32,539 bases of DNA from a virus: positions 1 through 32,539 of the IMG/VR virus record IMGVR_UViG_3300042484_001440, one strand, 5' to 3'. Position 1 is the stretch's first letter. Each line of letters starts with the position of its first letter. A program made the position numbers and the translations under genes. Shown piece after piece: positions 12,656-18,867 of this stretch. The notes beneath the pieces are model-generated. The model was not told the DNA's origin, ran no database searches, and saw only the letters and a program-made list of their open reading frames with translations.

Positions 12656-13381
12656 ATGGGTGCAATAACACCAAAGCAACAGGCGTTCATTAAGACGCTG
12701 TTATTGGAGCGTGCTTCAACACTTGGTCTCAATGAAGAGCAAGTGGAGCAGTACATCACCGATCACACACTCAATGAACTCACTGCCAAGTCAGCATCAT
12801 TCGCCATTGACTCCATTCGCAAGATTGAAGTTAAGCGTGTGGGCACAGATCACTTGCCCAAAGCAGAGCGCATCATCGTGAACAAGTACGCCAACCCGTG
12901 TGCCCTTTGTGGGCATCCAGTGCGGACAGGTACTGGTCACGCATTGCTCAATGCAGGCAAGTGGGCTACCTACCACAAGCAAGGTGACTGCTCTGCGGAG
13001 AGCGCTATCGTCCCCGACAAGTTGACCAATGAATCCTTCGGCACCATTGCTGATGGCTTCTATGCGATGACATCATCGGGCACCAATGACCTCGTGTTCT
13101 ACGCCATCAAGACCAACAAGGGCTTCCATAATCCTTCCATGAAGGGTCAGCGAAGCATCTACATGGTCGTTGGTGGTAAAGCGGATGCGAAGTTGTCGGG
13201 CGAGCGTGCTCTGCATGCGATCAAACGCATTGCAGGTCTCACGGACGAAGGTCGTAAGCAAGCACAGGCGCTGTTCGGTCAAGAGATCGGGCAGTGTGGT
13301 GCGTGTGGTCGGCATCTCACTGATGAGGTGACACGCAAGCGTGGCATCGGCAATGACTGCGCAAGCAGGTTGGGCTTCTAG
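12656..13381 (+). CDS. DUF6011-like zinc-binding protein
   Basis: 241 aa from the ATG behind the hairpin Shine-Dalgarno. The N-terminal MGAITPKQQAFIKTLLLERA is the helix found in many phage proteins of this type. A first zinc site has C82-x2-C85 (CALC) with H107/C112; a second, C-terminal site reads CGACGRHLTDEVTRKRGIGN then DC (C214-x2-C217, C235), the DUF6011 signature (CxxCGRxLT...RGIGxxC). It precedes the SNF2-like helicase gene, with a cassette between. A role in DNA transactions is likely but not shown. Confidence 0.82.
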   Translation: MGAITPKQQAFIKTLLLERASTLGLNEEQVEQYITDHTLNELTAKSASFAIDSIRKIEVKRVGTDHLPKAERIIVNKYANPCALCGHPVRTGTGHALLNAGKWATYHKQGDCSAESAIVPDKLTNESFGTIADGFYAMTSSGTNDLVFYAIKTNKGFHNPSMKGQRSIYMVVGGKADAKLSGERALHAIKRIAGLTDEGRKQAQALFGQEIGQCGACGRHLTDEVTRKRGIGNDCASRLGF

Positions 13382-13390
13382 CCCGAGGGC

Positions 13391-13482
13391 GTCACACCTC
13401 ACGGTGTGGCGTGCTCACAGCACACGGGTACGCTCGTGTGTTGCGAGGACGCAAGTCCCTAACAAATTACCTGAGGAGGTAA
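13391..13482 (+). promoter_or_regulatory. Structured cassette 11, three-hairpin type (before helicase gene)
   Basis: H1 13391-13410: GTCACACC-TCAC-GGTGTGGC. H2 13414-13447: CTCACAGCACACG with CGTGTGTTGCGAG (one mismatch). H3 13447-13458: GGAC-GCAA-GTCC, identical to that of cassette 9. Shine-Dalgarno hairpin 13467-13482: TTACCT-GAGG-AGGTAA, fully paired with different outer bases. Confidence 0.8.
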
Positions 13483-13486
13483 GACC

Positions 13487-15016
13487 ATGAATACACAATT
13501 AGAAGAACTGAGTGCAATGCTCTCGGGGCTTGATCGTGTGGCGCCAGCGATATTGCCTGACGCTTCACTCCACGCTCTGAGTAGTGCACACGACAGCGAG
13601 ACCCTCGTGGATCTTGCCAAGACTCTCTACCCATTCCAGCGTGCAGGTGTCGCTTATGCCATCAAGCAGAAGCGTTGCATTTTGGGTGACGAGATGGGGC
13701 TTGGTAAAACTCCACAAGCCATCGCAGTCGCAGTGAATGCAAACAACGAGGGACACAAAGTCCTCATCGTTGTACCTGCATCTCTTCGCACAAACTGGGA
13801 GCGTGAATTGAAGATGTTCGCACCATGGCTCACTGTAGCCATCGTGAAGGGCACCAAGGTTGGCGCTCTACCTAAGACCGATGTCGTGATCGTTGGTGAT
13901 TCAATCATCAATGCATGGGCAATGAAGTTCACGGGTAAGTTTGGTTGCCTCATCGTTGATGAAGCACATCGCTTGAAGAGCGCTAAGAGTGGACGCACCA
14001 AGGGCGTGGCATACATCGCAAAGTCAATTCCGACTGAAGGGTATGTGCTGTTGCTCTCGGGCACGATCATCGTGAACAGACCCAACGAACTGGTGTCACC
14101 TCTGTCATTGATTGACAGACTTGACCGAGTGTTCGGTGGCAAGTCAGCGTTCCTCTTCCGTTACTGCGAACCCATCCACAATGGTTGGGGTTGGATGTAC
14201 AACGGAGCAACGAACACAACTGAATTGAACGACAAATTGCGTGGCACCTGCTATGTGAGGCGTAACAAGACAGATGTGTTGACGGAACTCCCAGCCAAGC
14301 GCCGTGCGCAGGTTGCTGTAGAGATCAGTGATACTGACCTCAAGGCATACCGACATGCTGAGAATGACTTCCGTGACTTTGTCATCGCCAATGGCGGTGT
14401 TGAGGCATGGCAGAAGGCATCCAAAGCAGAAGTCATCACACGGCTCAATGCACTGCGTCACCAACTCGGTATCGCAAAGATCCCCTATGTGGTTGAGCAT
14501 GTAGAAGAACTTGTCGCTCAAGGCGAGAAGGTCATCGTGTTCGGTCATCACAGGGATGTCATCAGTGGTCTCTCCGATGCATTACAACAGCACGGAGTGG
14601 TCAAGGTAGTAGGTGGCATGAGTGATGCTGAGAAGCAGAAGTCAGTAGATGACTTCATGACAGGTGACGCCAAGGTGTTCATCGGCAACTACGACAGCGC
14701 TGGTGTGGGTCTCACTCTTACGAGTGCGTCTCATGTCGTGATGGCTGAGGTGCCGTGGACGCCATCGTCCGCCACACAGGCGGAGGACAGGGCACACCGC
14801 ATTGGACAGGTCTACCCTGTCTGTGCGTGGTGGCTCTTGGCTGTAGACAGCAACAGCGATGCGACACCTACGATTGATGATCGTATGTGGGCGTTGTTGA
14901 ATGCAAAGCACGAGACGGTATCCGCAGTGTTAACGGGATACGGTGAGGACATGGGTGCCGAGGGTGGAAGTATCACCCAGTCACTCATTGATGGGATTGT
15001 CGGTAACGGCGGTTGA
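13487..15016 (+). CDS. SNF2-family DNA-dependent ATPase/helicase
   Basis: 509 aa with a complete two-lobe motor: PFQRAGV (49-55, Q-type motif), Walker A GDEMGLGKT (67-75), DEAH box VDEAHRLKS (157-165), motif III SGT (191-193), a C-terminal lobe with VGLTLTSASHVV and motif VI QAEDRAHRIGQ (431-441), where the DRAHRIGQ form is diagnostic of SNF2 proteins. Its length, without chromatin-reader domains, is like the minimal SMARCAL1/phage-type enzymes, which translocate on or anneal DNA at forks. It probably helps replication or recombination of phage DNA. It is the largest gene of the central operon and has its own cassette. Confidence 0.93.
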   Translation: MNTQLEELSAMLSGLDRVAPAILPDASLHALSSAHDSETLVDLAKTLYPFQRAGVAYAIKQKRCILGDEMGLGKTPQAIAVAVNANNEGHKVLIVVPASLRTNWERELKMFAPWLTVAIVKGTKVGALPKTDVVIVGDSIINAWAMKFTGKFGCLIVDEAHRLKSAKSGRTKGVAYIAKSIPTEGYVLLLSGTIIVNRPNELVSPLSLIDRLDRVFGGKSAFLFRYCEPIHNGWGWMYNGATNTTELNDKLRGTCYVRRNKTDVLTELPAKRRAQVAVEISDTDLKAYRHAENDFRDFVIANGGVEAWQKASKAEVITRLNALRHQLGIAKIPYVVEHVEELVAQGEKVIVFGHHRDVISGLSDALQQHGVVKVVGGMSDAEKQKSVDDFMTGDAKVFIGNYDSAGVGLTLTSASHVVMAEVPWTPSSATQAEDRAHRIGQVYPVCAWWLLAVDSNSDATPTIDDRMWALLNAKHETVSAVLTGYGEDMGAEGGSITQSLIDGIVGNGG

Positions 15017-15020
15017 TCAT

Positions 15021-15201
15021 TGGCGCTCGGCGCCATCATGGTCGGCGCCAGTAGCGACTATCGGAGTGCCTCTGTCCTCACGGAGGTACACCATCAGTGC
15101 ATCACGGGCGCAAGTCCGTGGTGTTCTGACAGTACATTGTCACACCGATAATGTATTGTCAGAACATCATCCGATGTTCAAGTAAGAGACCTGAGGAGGT
15201 C
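15021..15201 (+). promoter_or_regulatory. Structured cassette 12, three-hairpin type with extra 5' hairpins (before 15206 gene)
   Basis: The longest cassette. Extra: TGGCGC-TCG-GCGCCA (15021-15035) with another GGCGCCA copy at 15044-15050, and a hairpin GTGCCTC...GAGGTAC at about 15066-15089. H1 15099-15124: GCATCACGGGC-GCAA-GTCCGTGGTGT. H2 15124-15164: TTCTGACA...TGTCAGAA, with TACATT/AATGTA inside. H3 15162-15179: GAACATC-ATCC-GATGTTC, sharing GAA with H2. Shine-Dalgarno hairpin 15188-15201: GACCT-GAGG-AGGTC. Confidence 0.75.
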
Positions 15202-15205
15202 AATC

Positions 15206-15421
15206 ATGTTCAATTTAAATGTAAGTCTCAACGGAGGCATTGATCGCCGTGGGTCTGAATTAGACATCCTGTACCAGTTGGTTGAAGAGGGCATGGAAGC
15301 CATACACATCCGACTCGGTGACGATGACATCTATCCATACGGAACCGTACAGCAGTATGTTGCTGTACAACAGAAGATTCAAAATGCTCTTGGCGTGATC
15401 TGTGCCGAGAACGGCTTCTAA
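15206..15421 (+). CDS. Hypothetical protein (71 aa)
   Basis: Begins MFNLNVSLNGGIDRRGSELD. A strand, a helix (LDILYQLVEEGMEAIHIRLG) and a second helix with QQYVAVQQKIQNALGVI. No motif recognised. Confidence 0.68.
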   Translation: MFNLNVSLNGGIDRRGSELDILYQLVEEGMEAIHIRLGDDDIYPYGTVQQYVAVQQKIQNALGVICAENGF

Positions 15422-15430
15422 GTAAGTATC

Positions 15431-15510
15431 CCCCAGCGACTAGGTCGTGCCCGTTCAATCGGGACTGGGGACAAGGCAATAACGCCGAAGTAAACAATGC
15501 CTGAGGAGGC
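15431..15510 (+). promoter_or_regulatory. Structured cassette 13, three-way-junction type (before 15514 gene)
   Basis: P1 CCCCAG (15431-15436) with CTGGGG (15465-15470); P2 CGAC-TAG-GTCG; TG; P3 CCCG-TTCAAT-CGGG; a short hairpin GGC-AATAAC-GCC (15475-15486) in place of the usual 7-bp one; Shine-Dalgarno hairpin GCCT-GAGG-AGGC (15499-15510). Confidence 0.75.
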
Positions 15511-15513
15511 GCC

Positions 15514-15885
15514 ATGAAAGTAAGTGCAATAATCAATGTGTTGAACGCTGTGTACCAGCCCGATGATGAGTTACTCATCAGGTGGCTTGATCGCAATGAC
15601 TTCACTGTTCCTGATGATGAGACTGGGTATCAAGAAGCCCCATCGGCAGACCACTGGAGCGAAGCAATCAGTCAGATGTCTTGGGTCAACCTGTTGGATG
15701 AATACGCCAACGAGATGCTCTACGACATCCTTGAAGGATTGAAAGAGCACAGTGAGCCAGTAAGCGAAGTCGTGCCTATCACAGATCAAACTGTTCTCAG
15801 CACGATTGAGTACATCAACGAATACAACCGCAAGTGGATGTCTGACATCATGTCAGAGATCAATAGCCCAAAGGAGGGCAAGTAA
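15514..15885 (+). CDS. Hypothetical acidic protein (123 aa)
   Basis: Begins MKVSAIINVLNAVYQPDDEL. The N-terminal SAIINVLNAVYQPDDELLIRW resembles that of the 16257 gene (SEAMERLSRFNADDEVIMNL): both look like the short helix-plus-PDDEV motif common in small phage and bacterial proteins. Otherwise helical and acidic, ending SEINSPKEGK. The stop overlaps the next start (TAATG). Confidence 0.72.
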   Translation: MKVSAIINVLNAVYQPDDELLIRWLDRNDFTVPDDETGYQEAPSADHWSEAISQMSWVNLLDEYANEMLYDILEGLKEHSEPVSEVVPITDQTVLSTIEYINEYNRKWMSDIMSEINSPKEGK

Positions 15886-16136
15886 TGGACAACATCGGAG
15901 CACCTATGGGTGCATGGGCAATCATCAAGTGGTTTGACTCGGGCGTGGAGGACGAACGGTACTTCTCGTTCGGCTCATACGACAACGAGATCAGCGAAGA
16001 CTTTGATTCTCTCGGACAGCGAGATGACAGGATCTTCTTCTACTGCGAAGATGGCGAGGAGCAACTGAAGGGACTCATGGGCAACAACGGTGAAGACTTC
16101 ATCGTTGTCTCATACCAACTGGAGGACGCATCCTGA
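15885..16136 (+). CDS. Hypothetical acidic protein (83 aa)
   Basis: Begins MDNIGAPMGAWAIIKWFDSG. Acidic, beta-rich (WAIIKWFDSGVEDERYFSFG; DRIFFYCEDGEEQL; DFIVVSYQLED). Translationally coupled to the previous gene by a 1-nt overlap and therefore without a cassette. Confidence 0.68.
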   Translation: MDNIGAPMGAWAIIKWFDSGVEDERYFSFGSYDNEISEDFDSLGQRDDRIFFYCEDGEEQLKGLMGNNGEDFIVVSYQLEDAS

Positions 16137-16142
16137 TCGGGT

Positions 16143-16251
16143 GCATCATGGCTCACGCCATGGTGCGCTCACAGCCCACAGACATTGTTTGTGGGTTGTG
16201 AGGGCACTCAATGCCCGATACATTAATTAATCCCTGAGACCTGAGGAGGTC
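16143..16251 (+). promoter_or_regulatory. Structured cassette 14, three-hairpin type (before 16257 gene)
   Basis: H1 16143-16166: GCATCATGGC-TCAC-GCCATGGTGC, 10 pairs. H2 16168-16202: CTCACAGCCCACA with TGTGGGTTGTGAG. H3 16202-16216: GGGCA-CTCAA-TGCCC. Shine-Dalgarno hairpin 16238-16251: GACCT-GAGG-AGGTC. The bases ATCGGG just before H1 could instead pair with CCCGAT at the 3' end of H3. Confidence 0.78.
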
Positions 16252-16256
16252 AGATA

Positions 16257-16499
16257 ATGCGAGTAAGCGAAGCGATGGAACGGTTGTCACGATTCAACGC
16301 CGATGACGAAGTCATTATGAATTTGTTTCATAAGGATTCAATCATTGTCTTGGACGATGATGACAATCTGCTGGACATCCCAGCAAGTGTGTGGCAATCC
16401 GTTGTCAACGACACAGACTCCCGAGCATGGGCACTGGATCAGTACAACGAAATAATCATTGAGGCAGTTGCACAAGCAATTGCAGAATTGGAGGAATAG
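16257..16499 (+). CDS. Hypothetical acidic protein (80 aa)
   Basis: Begins MRVSEAMERLSRFNADDEVI. The helix-plus-DDEV start is shared with the 15514 gene, suggesting distant relatedness. Strand VIMNLFHKDSIIVLDDDDNL, then helices with an acidic C-terminus. First of a run of six tightly packed genes (16257-17568) that use ordinary overlaps or 1-2 nt gaps and lack cassettes. Confidence 0.7.
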   Translation: MRVSEAMERLSRFNADDEVIMNLFHKDSIIVLDDDDNLLDIPASVWQSVVNDTDSRAWALDQYNEIIIEAVAQAIAELEE

Positions 16500-16501
16500 G
16501 C

Positions 16502-16684
16502 ATGAGTAAGTGGATAGTAAGAGTTAACGAGACCATTGACTATGGCTACGAGGTGGAAGCGAGATCCGAGGCAGAAGCCTTTGACAAGTTCTATCACCTT
16601 GATGAGGACGAACTAGAAGTTGCGCTCAAATGGAAAGAGAGCGTGGGCTTTGAAGCACCATGGACAGCCGAGGAGGCAGAGTAA
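16502..16684 (+). CDS. Hypothetical protein (60 aa)
   Basis: Begins MSKWIVRVNETIDYGYEVEA. A beta hairpin (WIVRVNETIDYGYEVEA) followed by a helix rich in Ala and Glu (RSEAEAFDKFYHL), the usual compact fold of small phage proteins. Two bases separate it from the previous stop; GGAGG lies just before the previous stop. Confidence 0.7.
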   Translation: MSKWIVRVNETIDYGYEVEARSEAEAFDKFYHLDEDELEVALKWKESVGFEAPWTAEEAE

Positions 16685-16872
16685 TGGCTGGGACTCATGA
16701 GATGACAATGGCTGAGATCGCTAAGTTCATGAACATGCGAAGCGAAATAGCGTTCCGCATGTTTATGAACGGTGATTCACAGTTAGCACTGAAGCAACTT
16801 AATTATGTGAGGTTGGCACTCAACTTGGCAGAAGAACGAATTAATCAACAAGCCTTAAAGGAGGCACAGTAA
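16684..16872 (+). CDS. Hypothetical helical protein (62 aa)
   Basis: Begins MAGTHEMTMAEIAKFMNMRS. Helical, Met-rich, with LKQLNYVRLALNLAEERIN as a likely amphipathic helix. Start at 16684 (TAATG overlap), since GAGGAGG lies at the end of the previous gene. Confidence 0.68.
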   Translation: MAGTHEMTMAEIAKFMNMRSEIAFRMFMNGDSQLALKQLNYVRLALNLAEERINQQALKEAQ

Positions 16873-17159
16873 TGGGAAGCATGAATGCAATGGGAATGAA
16901 CGAGGCTGTCGTGGACGGTCTCATTGAACTACGACAGGCGCTCTCGTGGCACCTGACATCCAATCACTACCCATCAGTGCCATTGAGCATGCTTGATGCA
17001 TGCGTACTGGCAATTGAGTATGTGAGTGCAGGAGATACCGATGTCAACATCACACTCCCTGAGGGTGTGTTGTGGCGTGGGCAACCACTGGCTCCAGCGT
17101 GGGCAATCGTGGACTCACATCACCTTGAGTCATTCATTGACGATGGGGAGTACTACTAA
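16872..17159 (+). CDS. Hypothetical protein (95 aa)
   Basis: Begins MGSMNAMGMNEAVVDGLIEL. Helical first half, then a strand (DVNITLPEGVLWRG) and an acidic end (FIDDGEYY). The start overlaps the previous stop, and AAGGAGG lies just upstream. Function unknown. Confidence 0.68.
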   Translation: MGSMNAMGMNEAVVDGLIELRQALSWHLTSNHYPSVPLSMLDACVLAIEYVSAGDTDVNITLPEGVLWRGQPLAPAWAIVDSHHLESFIDDGEYY

Positions 17160-17371
17160 TGGACACACTGAGTCTCAACATCGGTGATCAGGTTGAACTC
17201 CTCGTGCAGATATACCCACAAGAGCAGTGGGTGTACATCGGAGATGTCATGGACATCACCGATACATCAGTGGTGATCTTCACCGAGGACAGCCCGCACC
17301 ATGGCGAAGGTGAATTCCGTGAAATTGAAGTGCCTTTCGCCAAGATCATTAAAGCAGAGGTGTTCGTATGA
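17159..17371 (+). CDS. Hypothetical beta-rich protein (70 aa)
   Basis: Begins MDTLSLNIGDQVELLVQIYP. Five likely strands (DQVELLVQIY, QWVYIGDVMDI, SVVIFTED, REIEVPFAKIIKAEVFV) suggest a small SH3-like or OB-like barrel. Coupled on both sides by overlaps (TAATG and ATGA). Confidence 0.68.
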   Translation: MDTLSLNIGDQVELLVQIYPQEQWVYIGDVMDITDTSVVIFTEDSPHHGEGEFREIEVPFAKIIKAEVFV

Positions 17372-17568
17372 GAAGTCTCCAAGAATATTGGGAGCGCACG
17401 GGAGAGAATCCCACAGAGACGATCATGTGCAACCATGACTTCAGACCAGCGCCTGATCTACCTTCAGATGTGTGGAGGTGTGTCAAATGTGCTGACAACG
17501 GCTGGGATGCTCGGCAAACACAGTTCGCCCCATGCAATGGCAACTGCCGTTGTGGGGGCGAGCAGTAA
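17368..17568 (+). CDS. Small Cys/His-rich zinc-binding protein (66 aa)
   Basis: Contains IMCNHDF (C21, H23), CVKC (C38, C41) and CNGNCRCGGE at the C-terminus (C56, C60, C62), enough for one or two zinc sites. Begins MRSLQEYWERTGENPTETIM. Start overlaps the previous stop (ATGA). Last gene of the packed run before cassette 15. Confidence 0.7.
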   Translation: MRSLQEYWERTGENPTETIMCNHDFRPAPDLPSDVWRCVKCADNGWDARQTQFAPCNGNCRCGGEQ

Positions 17569-17576
17569 TTCGTTAA

Positions 17577-17730
17577 ACGAGTCCTGAGAGACTCGTACGA
17601 GACAGTAATAGGGTGCCATCAGCCTCGGCTGGTGTCATCCCGTGGGTGCTCTGCCCACTGATCGGGGTAGAGCATCCACGGGGTGAAGACACTGTGTCAC
17701 ACCCCTAAGTTAAAGAATCTGAGGAGGTTC
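17577..17730 (+). promoter_or_regulatory. Structured cassette 15, three-hairpin type (before 17733 gene)
   Basis: Extra hairpin ACGAGTC-CTGAGA-GACTCGT (17577-17596). H1 17615-17636: CATCAGC-CTCG-GCTGGTG inside. H2 17639-17682: CCCGTGGGTGCTCT with AGAGCATCCACGGG. H3 17680-17705: GGGGTG with CACCCC, with GACAC-T-GTGTC inside, sharing GGG with H2. Shine-Dalgarno hairpin 17715-17730: GAATCT-GAGG-AGGTTC. Confidence 0.75.
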
Positions 17731-17732
17731 AA

Positions 17733-18065
17733 ATGAATAAAACAGTAGTAACAATGACAGTGGAGCAGTGGGAAGACAAGTACAAGCCCGTCATGAATCA
17801 TCTTGACAAAGATGCATCATGGGGGACAGACGATGAGGGTGGAGTCATGTACGAGACCTACGGAGCCGAGTACGACTATGTCATGAAGGTTGCCAGCGTC
17901 CAGCCACACAAGGTGTGGACATGGGTAGATGGTAATGACGGCTCATACATCGTTGATGGTTGGCACATGGTCAATCGCATCGGTTACTTCATTACAGCAA
18001 TTCCATGTGAGTTTGATGAAGACATCACAATCAAAGTAGACACCTACGGAGAAGGAGCAGAATGA
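17733..18065 (+). CDS. Hypothetical protein (110 aa)
   Basis: Begins MNKTVVTMTVEQWEDKYKPV. Trp/Tyr-rich and acidic (DDEGGVMYETYGAEYDYVMK; KVWTWVDGNDGSYIVDGWHM), ending in a strand rich in acidic residues. Such sequences occur as hypotheticals in many phages. The last gene with a hairpin-type Shine-Dalgarno. Confidence 0.72.
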   Translation: MNKTVVTMTVEQWEDKYKPVMNHLDKDASWGTDDEGGVMYETYGAEYDYVMKVASVQPHKVWTWVDGNDGSYIVDGWHMVNRIGYFITAIPCEFDEDITIKVDTYGEGAE

Positions 18066-18616
18066 TGAGCGAAGACACAGAGAATAAATGCTGTGAATGC
18101 GAGGAGATCGTGGACGCCGAAGGTGACTTCGGATGGAGCACCGTCAAAGAGGATTACCTCTGCTGGGGTTGCTACGAGTCAGATCAGAATCATTCTTCAA
18201 CTGTGCAACTTGTGGATGACGGCGTAGTACGCAAGTACTACATCGGAGATCATATTCGCATGGATGAATACGGCGATGACATGTACCGATCTAAGATCAC
18301 CATCAATCGTGAGTACATTCACAGTGATGCGTGGCGTGGGCACTACGAGACCACCATTGAAGGTTGGACAGATGTCATGAATGGCTGGACAACTGGAGGG
18401 TGGGATGACCCCATCGCTCGGCGCAAAGCAACCTTCAACCAGTGGGCTGACTCAGTTCTCACGGGTGAAGTGGTACCACCAGTGGCTGTAGCCATCGTGG
18501 CTGACCCCACAAGTAATGTGTTCAGCATGGGCATCTCGGTGCTCACACCTGAGCCAAAGGCATTCAAAGAATGGCTGGACGCCGAGTTTGACGAACTCTA
18601 CGAGGCTCTGTCATGA
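18062..18616 (+). CDS. Hypothetical zinc-finger-bearing protein (184 aa)
   Basis: N-terminal CCECEEIVDAEGDFGWSTVK then YLCWGCYE gives a CxxC...CxxC knuckle (about residues 10-38). The remainder is Trp-rich alpha/beta (NGWTTGGWDDPIARRKATFN) ending in an acidic helix. Begins MMSEDTEN; either of the two first Met codons could be used. The start overlaps the previous stop (ATGATGA). Confidence 0.72.
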   Translation: MMSEDTENKCCECEEIVDAEGDFGWSTVKEDYLCWGCYESDQNHSSTVQLVDDGVVRKYYIGDHIRMDEYGDDMYRSKITINREYIHSDAWRGHYETTIEGWTDVMNGWTTGGWDDPIARRKATFNQWADSVLTGEVVPPVAVAIVADPTSNVFSMGISVLTPEPKAFKEWLDAEFDELYEALS

Positions 18617-18867
18617 GTCGGCGTAGACCGTTTGGTGGGTGGGCGCCATGGGATGTAATAGATCAAGAGTGCACCTTCTTTTGTGAAACTGGGTGCGGTC
18701 GTTTATGGGATGAGTTTGTATCTATGTACCCCGATGACACCGAGGGTGAAGCCACATGTACTTGTGGTGCCGTGGTGACATCAGGTACTGACTACGCCGA
18801 GTACCTAGACAAGCAAGAGCGAGACGAAGAAGCATTTAAGAACCGAGAGATGGAGAACACGCTATGA
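18613..18867 (+). CDS. Small Cys-rich protein (84 aa)
   Basis: CTFFCETGC (residues 20-28) and CTCG form a likely zinc-binding set; the C-terminal part is a charged helix (LDKQERDEEAFKNREMEN). Coupled by 4-nt overlaps to both neighbours (ATGA). Function unknown. Confidence 0.7.
   Translation: MSRRRPFGGWAPWDVIDQECTFFCETGCGRLWDEFVSMYPDDTEGEATCTCGAVVTSGTDYAEYLDKQERDEEAFKNREMENTL

Noticed and set aside
9118-15470. tRNA genes, because of the TTCAAT loop
   Set aside because: The elements are only 39-42 nt with two short arms; no acceptor, anticodon or D arm is present. Only a T-loop-like fold is plausible.
8291-17705. Rho-independent terminators as an explanation for the intergenic hairpins
   Set aside because: None is followed by a T-run, and each is immediately followed by a Shine-Dalgarno and start codon in the same operon. 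Rho-dependent or processing roles remain possible.
8291-17730. CRISPR array as an explanation for the repeated cassettes
   Set aside because: The repeats lie at gene starts, are 300-1500 nt apart, differ in sequence while keeping base pairing, and have no regular spacers or cas genes.
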